NCBI RefSeq assembly: GCF_001428025.1
Contig: NZ_LMSC01000002.1
Location: 93,889-157,888, forward strand
Length of the DNA: 64,000 nt
Source of the DNA: Phycicoccus sp. Soil748
Lineage (GTDB): Bacteria; Actinomycetota; Actinomycetes; Actinomycetales; Dermatophilaceae
Direction of reading: 5' to 3'
The notes under the pieces were generated by a model that made no database searches, was not told the DNA's origin, and saw only the letters and a list, made by a program, of their open reading frames with translations. Positions within the stretch are counted from its first letter, which is position 1; the number at the start of each line of letters is the position of its first letter. Made by a program: the position numbers and the translations under genes. Shown here piece after piece: positions 10,291-18,042 of this stretch.

Positions 10291-11888
10291 TGCCCGCCGT
10301 GACTGTCCTGGCCGCGCCCATGGTGCCGGCTGCCTTCAAGGCCGCCGACGTCTCCTACGGCGCCATCGCCCCGATGCTCATCGTCGTCGCCGGTGCGCTC
10401 GTCGGCGTCCTCGTCGAGGCGTTCGCGCCGCGGCGGGTGCGGCACACCACCCAGCTGGCGCTGGCCCTGGTGACCCTGGTCGCCGCCTTCGTCGTCCTCG
10501 TCACCGTGTCGACCAAGGCGACGAACCGGGGCGGCACGCTCGCCCAGGCCGTGATCATCGACGGGCCGTCGCTGTTCCTGCAGGGCGCGATCCTGCTCAT
10601 GTCGGTGCTCGGTGTCCTCACCATGGCCGAGAAGTTCGGCGGCCAGGGCTCCGACGCGTTCACCCCGATGGGTGCCGCGGTCCCCGGCTCGGCGCACGAG
10701 GCGGCCGCCCTGCGCGCCGGCCTCGCCACCAGCGAGGTCTTCCCGCTCACGCTGTTCGCCGTGGTCGGCATGATGCTCTTCCCGGCCGCCGGTGACCTGC
10801 TGACGATGTTCGTCGCGCTCGAGGTCCTGTCGCTGCCGCTCTACCTCATGTGCGGCCTGGCCCGCCGGCGCCGCCTGCTGTCGCAGGAGGCGTCCCTCAA
10901 GTACTTCCTCCTCGGTGCGTTCAGCTCCGCGTTCTTCCTCTTCGGTGCCGCGCTCATGTACGGCTACGCCGGCTCGCTCAACATCGCCGACATCGCCACC
11001 GCGGTCTCGGGCGCGTCCGCCAACCTCGAGGGCCTGCTCCTTCCGGGCGTCGTGTTCGTCATGGTGGGCCTGCTGTTCAAGGTCGGCGCCGTGCCGTTCC
11101 ACTCCTGGACCCCCGACGTCTACCAGGGCGCGCCGACCCCGGTCACCGGGTTCATGGCCGCCTGCACCAAGGTCGCCGCGTTCGGCGCGATCCTGCGCAT
11201 CGTCTACGTCGGCATCGAGGCCAACCGCTGGGACTGGCGCGGGGGCATCATCGCCGTCGCCGCGCTGACCATGGTCGTCGGCGCCGTCCTGTCGGTGACC
11301 CAGACCGACGTCAAGCGGCTGCTGGCCTACTCCTCGATCGCCCACGCGGGCTTCATCCTCGTGGCCGTGCTGTCCTTCGACCGCACCGGCGTCTCGGGCA
11401 CGCTGTTCTACCTCGTCGCCTACGGCTTCATGACCATCGCCGGCTTCGCCATCGTCTCGATGGTGCGCCAGGGCGGCTCCGAGGCCTCGCACCTGTCGCA
11501 GTGGGCCGGCCTCGGCCGCAACCACCCCGTGGTCGCGGGCGTCTTCGCGTTCCTGCTGCTGGCCTTCGCGGGCATCCCGCTGACGTCCGGCTTCACCGCC
11601 AAGTTCGCGGCGTTCTCCCCGGCGGTCGCCTTCGGCGGCACCTCCGGTGTCGCGCTGGTCGTCATCGGTGTGCTCTGCAGCGTCATCACGGCCTTCGTCT
11701 ACGTGCGCCTCATCGTGCTCATGTACTTCACCGAGGCCCCCGCCGGTGAGGCCGTGGTCGCCGAGACCGCGTCGCCCTACACGACGATCGCGATCACGGT
11801 CGGCACCCTCGTCACCCTCGTCCTCGGCGTGCTGCCGACGCAGGTGCTCGACCTGGCCGAGCGGTCCTCGCAGTTCCTGCTGAAGTGA
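10290..11888 (+). CDS. nuoN: NADH-quinone oxidoreductase subunit N
   Basis: NuoN is the third antiporter-like subunit, 532 residues with about 14 hydrophobic segments. The conserved FVALEVLSLPLYLMCGLARR and KVGAVPFHSWTPDVYQGAPT hold the membrane glutamate and lysine of the proton path. The start ATG shares one base with the nuoM TAA. The stop overlaps the GTG of the prenyl synthase gene, so nuoN is followed without a gap by quinone-tail synthesis. Confidence 0.95.
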   Translation: MPAVTVLAAPMVPAAFKAADVSYGAIAPMLIVVAGALVGVLVEAFAPRRVRHTTQLALALVTLVAAFVVLVTVSTKATNRGGTLAQAVIIDGPSLFLQGAILLMSVLGVLTMAEKFGGQGSDAFTPMGAAVPGSAHEAAALRAGLATSEVFPLTLFAVVGMMLFPAAGDLLTMFVALEVLSLPLYLMCGLARRRRLLSQEASLKYFLLGAFSSAFFLFGAALMYGYAGSLNIADIATAVSGASANLEGLLLPGVVFVMVGLLFKVGAVPFHSWTPDVYQGAPTPVTGFMAACTKVAAFGAILRIVYVGIEANRWDWRGGIIAVAALTMVVGAVLSVTQTDVKRLLAYSSIAHAGFILVAVLSFDRTGVSGTLFYLVAYGFMTIAGFAIVSMVRQGGSEASHLSQWAGLGRNHPVVAGVFAFLLLAFAGIPLTSGFTAKFAAFSPAVAFGGTSGVALVVIGVLCSVITAFVYVRLIVLMYFTEAPAGEAVVAETASPYTTIAITVGTLVTLVLGVLPTQVLDLAERSSQFLLK

Positions 11889-12904
11889 GCAGGGCTGCGC
11901 AGATGAGCCCCACCCCGCCGGTCCTGGCGCTGCCGGCCACCTCCGAGGAGCTGGCCGGCAGGCTCCAGGGCGGGCTGGCTGAGGTCGACGCGCTGCTGCG
12001 GCGCGAGGTCGACCACGACGACCCGTTCATCGCCGGCGCCAACGCCCACCTCGCCGAGGCGGGCGGCAAGCGGTTCCGGCCGCTGCTCACCCTGCTCGCG
12101 TCGGAGGTGGGCTCCGGCGTCAACCCCGAGGTGGTGGCTGCGGCCACCGGCGTCGAGCTCACGCACCTGGCCTCGCTCTACCACGACGACGTCATGGACG
12201 AGGCGCTCGTGCGGCGAGGGGCGCCCAGCGCCAACGCCCTCTACGACAACTCCACGGCGATCCTCGTGGGCGACCTGCTGTTCGGCACCGCCTCGTCGAT
12301 CATCGCCGACCTGGGCCCGGAGGCCGTGAAGATCCAGGCGCAGACGTTCGTGCGGCTGTGCTCGGGCCAGATCCGCGACGCCCGCCCGGCGCCCGAGGGC
12401 GTCGACCCGGTCGACTACTACCTTCAGGTGCTCGCCGACAAGACCGGCGTCCTCATCGCCACCTCGGCGCGCTACGGCGCGATGTTCGCCGGCTGCGACC
12501 CCGTGACCGTGGAGACCCTGCGCGAGTACGGCGAGCGGCTGGGCATGGCGTTCCAGCTCGCCGACGACCTCATCGACATCGCGTCCGCCTCCGAGGACAC
12601 CGGCAAGACCCCCGGCACCGACCTGCGCGAGGGCAAGCGCACGCTGCCCGTGCTGTTCGCGCTGGCCTCCACCGACCCGGCCGACGCCCGGCTGCAGGAG
12701 CTCCTGCGCTCGGACCTGCGCGACGAGCGGTCCCTCGCGGAGGCGCTCGAGCTGCTGCGGGTGCACCCGGCGATGGACCTCGCCCAGGAGCAGACCAACG
12801 CCGTCGCCGAGGAGGCCGTCGCCGCCCTGGACTCGCTGCCCGACAGCGAGGCGCGGACCGCACTGGTCGCGCTGGCGAGCAGCGTCGTCACCCGCGTCGG
12901 CTGA
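11885..12904 (+). CDS. polyprenyl diphosphate synthase (trans-type)
   Basis: This 339-residue enzyme condenses isopentenyl diphosphate with an allylic diphosphate to make a long all-trans chain. The first aspartate-rich motif (DDVMD, from D101) and the second (DDLID, from D227) are intact, as are GGKRFRP and the GKRTLP segment. Residues upstream of the first DDxxD are small or aromatic as in long-chain synthases. The GTG start overlaps the nuoN stop (GTGA), so it is co-translated with complex I. The likely product is the octa- or nonaprenyl side chain of menaquinone, an inference from position. Chain length cannot be read from sequence alone. Confidence 0.9.
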   Translation: MSRAAQMSPTPPVLALPATSEELAGRLQGGLAEVDALLRREVDHDDPFIAGANAHLAEAGGKRFRPLLTLLASEVGSGVNPEVVAAATGVELTHLASLYHDDVMDEALVRRGAPSANALYDNSTAILVGDLLFGTASSIIADLGPEAVKIQAQTFVRLCSGQIRDARPAPEGVDPVDYYLQVLADKTGVLIATSARYGAMFAGCDPVTVETLREYGERLGMAFQLADDLIDIASASEDTGKTPGTDLREGKRTLPVLFALASTDPADARLQELLRSDLRDERSLAEALELLRVHPAMDLAQEQTNAVAEEAVAALDSLPDSEARTALVALASSVVTRVG

Positions 12905-12973
12905 ACGTCGCGCGGTCGCCCTCCTGGCCCGGTCCGGTCGGGCGAACGAGGCTCGACCGTCGCTGCCCGCAGG

Positions 12974-12979
12974 TAGGGT
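12974..12979 (+). promoter_or_regulatory. leaderless -10 element TAGGGT
   Basis: TAGGGT lies exactly 7 bases before the GTG of the racemase-fold gene, so transcription should begin at or next to the start codon. No ribosome-binding site precedes that GTG. The same TAnnnT-N7-start spacing recurs at many isolated genes in this window. Confidence 0.6.
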
Positions 12980-12986
12980 CGCGCCT

Positions 12987-14132
12987 GTGACCCGCACCTG
13001 GGACGTGGCCACCTCCGGCCTCCCCGCACCGCTCGCGGTGGTCGACCTCGACGCCTTCGAGGCGAACGCCGACGACCTGGTCCGCCGCGCCGGTGGTGTC
13101 CCCATCAGGGTCGCGACCAAGTCCGTGCGCTGCCGCTCGCTGCTCACCCGGGTGCTCGGGCGGCCGGGCTTCGCCGGCGTCATGGCCTACTCCGTGCGTG
13201 AGGCCTGCTGGCTGGTCGGCTCCGGGGTCGACGACGTGTTCGTCGCCTACCCCAGCGTCGACGTGCCGGCCCTCGCCGAGCTGGGCCAGGACCCGTGGGC
13301 CGCCCGCCAGGTCACGCTGACGATCGACTCCCTCGAGCACGTGGAGCTGCTCGCCTCGCTCGAGCGCCCGCACGGGCTGCGGGTCGCGGTCGACGTCGAC
13401 GCGTCGCTGCGCCTGGGACGGGTCCACATCGGGGTGCGCCGCTCCCCGGTGCGCACCCCGGCCGAGGCCACCGCGGTGGTGCAGGCCGCCCTCGCCGCCG
13501 GGCTCGACGTCGTCGGCCTCATGTTCTACGACGCCCAGATCGCCGGGCTGCCCGACACCTCGCCCGCCGTCAGGATGGTGAAGCGTCGTTCGGCCGCGTC
13601 GCTGCTCGAGCGCCGGACCGCGGTCGTGGGTGCGGTGCGCGAGCTGACCGACCTGCGGTTCGTCAACGGCGGTGGCACGGGCTCGGTCCACCTCACGGCG
13701 CTCGACCCGGTCGTGACCGAGGTGGCCGCCGGCTCCGGGCTCTACGGGCCGACGCTGTTCGACGGCTACGACGACTTCAGCCCGAGACCTGCGGCGGCCT
13801 TCGCCCTGGCGGTCACCCGCCGCCCGGGTCCGGGGTTCGCCACCGTGTCGGGCGGTGGCTACATCGCTTCGGGCCCACCTGGGTGGAACCGCCTTCCCTC
13901 GGTGTTCGGGCGCAGGGACCTGTCCCTGGTCCGCCGCGAGGGCGCCGGGGAGGTCCAGACGCCCCTGCGAGGGAGCGGGGCCGGTGACCTTCGCGTCGGC
14001 GACCGGGTCTGGTTCCGCCACGCCAAGGCCGGTGAGCTGTGCGAGCGGTTCGACGCGCTGCACCTGGTCCGCGGGGAGGAGCTCGTCGAGACGGTGCCCA
14101 CTTACCGCGGCGAGGGGAGGAACTTCGGGTGA
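12987..14132 (+). CDS. alanine racemase-fold PLP enzyme (amino acid deaminase/aldolase family)
   Basis: The 381-residue protein has the N-terminal alanine-racemase PLP barrel: the RVATKSVR segment holds the probable Schiff-base lysine, and NGGGTGS near the C-terminal side of the barrel resembles a phosphate-binding loop. It ends with the D-serine dehydratase/D-threonine aldolase-type C-terminal domain. Proteins of this group act on D-amino acids or 3-hydroxy amino acids, and the substrate here is unknown. Transcription appears leaderless. The stop overlaps the GTG of the next gene (GTGA), so this enzyme and the lactone oxidase form a coupled pair. Confidence 0.8.
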   Translation: MTRTWDVATSGLPAPLAVVDLDAFEANADDLVRRAGGVPIRVATKSVRCRSLLTRVLGRPGFAGVMAYSVREACWLVGSGVDDVFVAYPSVDVPALAELGQDPWAARQVTLTIDSLEHVELLASLERPHGLRVAVDVDASLRLGRVHIGVRRSPVRTPAEATAVVQAALAAGLDVVGLMFYDAQIAGLPDTSPAVRMVKRRSAASLLERRTAVVGAVRELTDLRFVNGGGTGSVHLTALDPVVTEVAAGSGLYGPTLFDGYDDFSPRPAAAFALAVTRRPGPGFATVSGGGYIASGPPGWNRLPSVFGRRDLSLVRREGAGEVQTPLRGSGAGDLRVGDRVWFRHAKAGELCERFDALHLVRGEELVETVPTYRGEGRNFG

Positions 14133-15433
14133 GCACCACGTGGACCAACTGGGGCCGCAACCAGACCTGCCACCCCGCGCAGGTCGCGGTGCCGCATGAC
14201 GTCGACGAGCTGTCGGCGACGGTCGCTCAGGCCTCCGGCCGCGGCGTACGGGTCAAGGCGGTGGGGTCCGGGCACTCGTTCACGCCGGTCGCCACCACCG
14301 ACGGGGTGCAGGTCCGGCTCGACCACCTGGTCGGTGTCCTGCGCGCCGACACCCGGAGCGGACGGGTGACGGTCGGCGCCGGAACGCCGTTGCACGTCCT
14401 CAACCCTGCGCTTCAGGCGCTCGGTCTGGCGCTGCCCAACCTCGGTGACATCGACCGGCAGACCTTCAGCGGTGCCATCGCCACGGGCACCCACGGTTCC
14501 GGCGCGCGGTTCCAGGGCATCGCGTCGGCGGTGACCGGCCTGGTCCTGGTCCTCGCCGACGGGTCCGCGCTGCGCTGCTCGGCGACCGAGGAGCCCGAGG
14601 TGTTCGCGGCGGCCCGGGTCGGGCTCGGCGCCCTGGGCGTCGTGGTCGAGGTCGAGCTGCAGTGCGTGCCCGCGTTCCGCCTCCATGCGCAGGAGCACGG
14701 CGCGGACCTCGAGGACGTGCTCGCCTCGGTGCAGGACGACGTCGCCCGCCACGACCACGTCGACATGCACTGGTTCCCGCACACCGACCGGGTGCTGGTG
14801 AAGCACAACGACCGGGTGGGGGAGGACGCCGGCGGACGGCCGCTGCCCGCGTGGCGCGCGACCCTCGACGACGACCTGCTGTCCAACCGCTTCTTCGAGG
14901 TGGTCAACCGGGCAAGCACCCGGTGGCCCGGCATCGTGCCGCGGCTCAACCAGCTGACCTCACGGACCCTGTCGGCGCGCGACTACACCGACGACTCGTG
15001 GAGGGTGTTCTGCTCCTCGCGCCAGGTGCGTTTCCGCGAGAGCGAGTACGCCGTGCCGCGGGCTGCCGTGGGGGAGGTGGTGCGGGCGCTGCGCGACTGG
15101 GTCGACCGCCACGACGTCTCGCTGCCGTTCCCCGTCGAGCTGCGGTTCACCGGCGCCGACGACATCTGGCTCTCGACCGGGTACGAACGCGAGAACGCCT
15201 ACGTGGCCGTGCACCAGTACCACCGGATGGACGACGGCGGCGTGTTCGCGGCGTTCGAGGCGATCGTCGCCGAGCACGAGGGCCGCCCCCACTGGGGCAA
15301 GCTCCACACCCTCGGCGCAGACCGGCTCGGCGCGCTCTACCCGCGCTTCGGGGACTTCCGCGCCGTCCGCGACCGGCTCGACCCGGGGCGCACCTTCACC
15401 AACGACCACCTGCGCCACGTCCTCGGCGACTGA
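14129..15433 (+). CDS. FAD-linked oxidase, D-arabinono-1,4-lactone oxidase family
   Basis: The 434-residue protein has an N-terminal VAO/PCMH FAD-binding domain with VGSGHSFTP, whose histidine sits where related oxidases bind FAD covalently. GAIATGTHGSG follows, and then an ALO-type C-terminal domain ending in HWGKLHTLGADRLGALYPRF and the usual LDPGRTFTND. These enzymes oxidise aldonolactones or sugar alcohols with oxygen. The GTG start follows a GAGGGGAGG ribosome-binding site and overlaps the preceding stop. A second VAO oxidase (alditol oxidase-like) lies at 40855. The two are related families, not recent duplicates. Confidence 0.85.
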   Translation: MSTTWTNWGRNQTCHPAQVAVPHDVDELSATVAQASGRGVRVKAVGSGHSFTPVATTDGVQVRLDHLVGVLRADTRSGRVTVGAGTPLHVLNPALQALGLALPNLGDIDRQTFSGAIATGTHGSGARFQGIASAVTGLVLVLADGSALRCSATEEPEVFAAARVGLGALGVVVEVELQCVPAFRLHAQEHGADLEDVLASVQDDVARHDHVDMHWFPHTDRVLVKHNDRVGEDAGGRPLPAWRATLDDDLLSNRFFEVVNRASTRWPGIVPRLNQLTSRTLSARDYTDDSWRVFCSSRQVRFRESEYAVPRAAVGEVVRALRDWVDRHDVSLPFPVELRFTGADDIWLSTGYERENAYVAVHQYHRMDDGGVFAAFEAIVAEHEGRPHWGKLHTLGADRLGALYPRFGDFRAVRDRLDPGRTFTNDHLRHVLGD

Positions 15434-15467
15434 CGCGACGCCGGCACCGGGTGTCGGCAGGCGGCAC

Positions 15468-15473
15468 TAGCCT
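15468..15473 (+). promoter_or_regulatory. leaderless -10 element TAGCCT
   Basis: TAGCCT is 8 bases before the ATG of the DinB-like gene and no ribosome-binding site intervenes, consistent with a leaderless transcript. It is slightly longer spaced than the others in the window. Confidence 0.45.
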
Positions 15474-15481
15474 CACGGGCC

Positions 15482-15982
15482 ATGAGGGACGAACCGCGCA
15501 CGGGTGACGAGACCACGGTCCTGCTGGCAGCGCTGCAGAGCCACCGCGACGTGATGCTGTGGAAGCTCGAGGGACTGTCTGAGGAGGAGCAGCGTCGGCC
15601 GTTGGTGCCGAGCGGCACCAACCTGCTCGGCCTGGTCAAGCACCTCGCCAACGCGGAGTACGGCTGGTTCTGCGAGACGTTCGGGCGACCCACCGAGCCG
15701 TTGACCGACATCTCCGAGGATCCCGAGGCCGACATGCGGGCGGCGCCGGGGGAGACCACGCAGGAGGTCGTCGACTTCTACCGTCGGTCCTGGGCGGCGA
15801 CCGACGCCTCGGTGCGCGAGCTCGGGCTCGACGCCACCGGCACGTCCTACGCCGGCGCCACGGTCAGCATGCGGTGGGTGCTGGTCCACATGGTCGAGGA
15901 CACCGTCCGGCACGCCGGCCACGCCGACATCCTGCGCGAGCTCGTCGACGGTGGCACCGGACACCACGTGCCGCGGGGCTGA
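15482..15982 (+). CDS. DinB family protein (DUF664)
   Basis: The 166-residue protein is a four-helix-bundle DinB/YfiT-like protein. Three histidines are placed as in metal-binding members: one in LLAALQSHRDVML, one in LVKHLANAEYGWF and one in WVLVHMVEDTVRHAGHADILREL. Actinobacterial members include mycothiol-dependent enzymes, but many have no known reaction. It converges with the rarD-like gene, with an 18-base gap and no obvious terminator. A similar protein occurs at 23014. Confidence 0.82.
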   Translation: MRDEPRTGDETTVLLAALQSHRDVMLWKLEGLSEEEQRRPLVPSGTNLLGLVKHLANAEYGWFCETFGRPTEPLTDISEDPEADMRAAPGETTQEVVDFYRRSWAATDASVRELGLDATGTSYAGATVSMRWVLVHMVEDTVRHAGHADILRELVDGGTGHHVPRG

Positions 15983-16000
15983 GCGCCCGCGGACGCGACG

Positions 16001-16882
16001 TCAGGGGGCCGCGTCGACGAGCTCCGGCCGGGTGCGGCCGGGGAGGTTGCGCACCGAGTCGACGGTGAGCAGGGCGAGGGCCAGCCAGACGATGCCGAAC
16101 CCGACCCAGCGCGTGCCGGACAGGTGCTCGTCGAGCACCAGCACGCCGCACAGCAGCTGCAGCACCGGGGTGATGAACTGCAGCAGGCCGATGGTGACGA
16201 GCGGGACCCGCCGGGCGGCGCCGGCGAACAGCAGCAGCGGTGCCGCGGTGGCCGCACCCGCAGCGACGAGCAGGGCCGTGTGGGCGGCCCCCTCGGTGGT
16301 GAAGGTCGTCTCCCCGCGCGCGGTGAGCACGACGAGCATCACGGCTGCGATCGGCGCCAGCACGGCCGTCTCGGCCGCCAGGGAGTGCATCGCCTGCAGC
16401 GACACCCCCACCTTCTTCTTGACCAGCCCGTAGAGGCCGAACGACATCGCCAGCGTGAGGGCGATGACCGGGACGGAGCCCGCTGCGACACCGAGGTAGA
16501 CGCCGGCGGCGGCACCGATGGCGACCGCCGCCCACTGGAGCGGGCGCAGCCGCTCGCGCAGGACGAACACGCCGAGGGCCACGGTGACGATGGGGTTGAG
16601 GAAGTAGCCCAGCGCGGCCTCGGTCGTGTGGCCGCCGAGCACCGCGGCCACGTAGACGACCCAGTTGACGGCGATGAGCAGCGCCGCCGCCGTCACGCCG
16701 AGCCCGAGCCGCGGGCGCCGCCACAGCTGCCGTGCCCAGCCGAGGTCGCGGCGCACGAGCAGCACCACCGCGCACAGCAGCAGCGTCCACAGGATGCGGT
16801 GGGACAGGATCTCCCACGCGCCGGCGGGGGCCAGCGCCGCGAAGTACAGCGGGAACAGGCCCCAGATGCCGTAGGCGAGCAA
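16001..16882 (-). CDS. rarD: RarD-like EamA/DMT family transporter (start uncertain)
   Basis: RarD proteins are ten-helix drug/metabolite transporters. The frame contains YGIWGLFPLYF at its start, LNPIVTVALGVFVLRERL after the first EamA repeat and LQFITPVLQLLCGVLVLDE in the second. No ATG or GTG occurs in this frame between the korB stop and the first membrane helix. The first usable codon is TTG at 16882, giving 293 residues, which is near the usual length. A CTG at 16948 would add 22 residues, matching where homologous N-termini might begin. A GTG preceded by good purine-rich sequence exists only in another frame, so a lost base is possible. It probably forms one transcript with korA-korB. 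Confidence 0.78.
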   Translation of the reverse strand: MLAYGIWGLFPLYFAALAPAGAWEILSHRILWTLLLCAVVLLVRRDLGWARQLWRRPRLGLGVTAAALLIAVNWVVYVAAVLGGHTTEAALGYFLNPIVTVALGVFVLRERLRPLQWAAVAIGAAAGVYLGVAAGSVPVIALTLAMSFGLYGLVKKKVGVSLQAMHSLAAETAVLAPIAAVMLVVLTARGETTFTTEGAAHTALLVAAGAATAAPLLLFAGAARRVPLVTIGLLQFITPVLQLLCGVLVLDEHLSGTRWVGFGIVWLALALLTVDSVRNLPGRTRPELVDAAP

Positions 16883-16944
16883 CCCGTACGCCGCGCCGTG
16901 ACGGTCCTCCTCACGGGGCGGAGGGGCCGCCGGCCGCCCGGCGC

Positions 16945-18042
16945 TCAGGCCACGGTCCAGGTGTCGCGACCGCGCAGCAGCTGGTCGAGGTCGGCGTCGC
17001 CGGCCACGCCTCCCGAGGTGTCGACCGCCGCCGCGACCTGGGCGCGCACGAGGTCGTCGTAGGTGGGCCGCACGACGTCGCGGAAGATGCCCATGGGCAC
17101 GTGCGTCATCTGCGGGGAGTCCAGGCGCGAGAGCGCGAAGGCCTGCGTCGGGTCGCCGGCATGGGTGTCGTGCACCACGACGTCGCGCCCGGCGGCCGCG
17201 GCCTCGGGCACGAACTCCATGACGCCGCCCTCGCCGCGCACCAGCACCTGCCGGTCGCCCTCGGGACCGACCTGCACCCGCTCGCCGTCGGCGAGGTGGA
17301 CGATGCGTGCCTCCTGCTCGCTGCGGTCCTTGATGAGGTCGAAGGCGCCGTCGTTGAAGATCGGGCAGTTCTGGTAGATCTCCACCAGCGACGTGCCGCG
17401 GTGGGCGGCAGCCGCCTTGAGGATCTCGGTGAGGTGCTTGCGGTCGGAGTCCATGGTCCGGGCGACGAAGGTGGCCTCGGCCCCGAGCGCCAGCGACACG
17501 GGGTTGAACGGGTGGTCGACCGAGCCCATCGGCGTGGACTTGGTGACCTTGCCGACCTCGGAGGTCGGCGAGTACTGGCCCTTGGTCAGGCCGTAGATCT
17601 GGTTGTTGAACAACAGGATCGTGAGGTTGACGTTGCGGCGCAGCGCGTGGATCAGGTGGTTCCCGCCGATCGACAGCGCGTCGCCGTCGCCGGTGACCAC
17701 CCACACCGACAGGTCCTCACGGCTCGTCGCCAGCCCGGTCGCGATCGCCGGCGCGCGGCCGTGGATCGAGTGCATTCCGTAGGTGTCGAGGTAGTAGGGG
17801 AAGCGCGAGGAGCAGCCGATGCCAGAGACGAAGACGATGTTCTCGCGCTTGAGCCCGAGGTCGGGAAGGAAGCCCTGCACCGCGGCGAGGATGGCGTAGT
17901 CGCCGCAGCCGGGGCACCAGCGCACCTCCTGGTCCGAGGTGAACTCCTTCTTCGTCTGGCGCGTGGCGTCCTCGGCGAGGCGGGGCACACCGGCGGTGCC
18001 GTGGGGCACTCCGGTCGACGGCATCCCGAGGTCGGTGCTCAT
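16945..18042 (-). CDS. korB: 2-oxoacid:ferredoxin oxidoreductase, beta subunit
   Basis: KorB is the thiamine diphosphate and 4Fe-4S subunit of the CoA-dependent 2-oxoglutarate (2-oxoacid):ferredoxin oxidoreductase. The 365-residue protein has WCPGCG (C43, C46), GIGCSSR and a later NCPIFND, giving the four cluster cysteines. The TPP-binding GDGDALSIGGNHL leads into LLFNNQIYGLTKGQ. The ATG overlaps the korA stop by 4 bases. In other actinobacteria (for example mycobacteria) this enzyme works beside or instead of 2-oxoglutarate dehydrogenase. Substrate preference is inferred from the family. Confidence 0.93.
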   Translation of the reverse strand: MSTDLGMPSTGVPHGTAGVPRLAEDATRQTKKEFTSDQEVRWCPGCGDYAILAAVQGFLPDLGLKRENIVFVSGIGCSSRFPYYLDTYGMHSIHGRAPAIATGLATSREDLSVWVVTGDGDALSIGGNHLIHALRRNVNLTILLFNNQIYGLTKGQYSPTSEVGKVTKSTPMGSVDHPFNPVSLALGAEATFVARTMDSDRKHLTEILKAAAAHRGTSLVEIYQNCPIFNDGAFDLIKDRSEQEARIVHLADGERVQVGPEGDRQVLVRGEGGVMEFVPEAAAAGRDVVVHDTHAGDPTQAFALSRLDSPQMTHVPMGIFRDVVRPTYDDLVRAQVAAAVDTSGGVAGDADLDQLLRGRDTWTVA

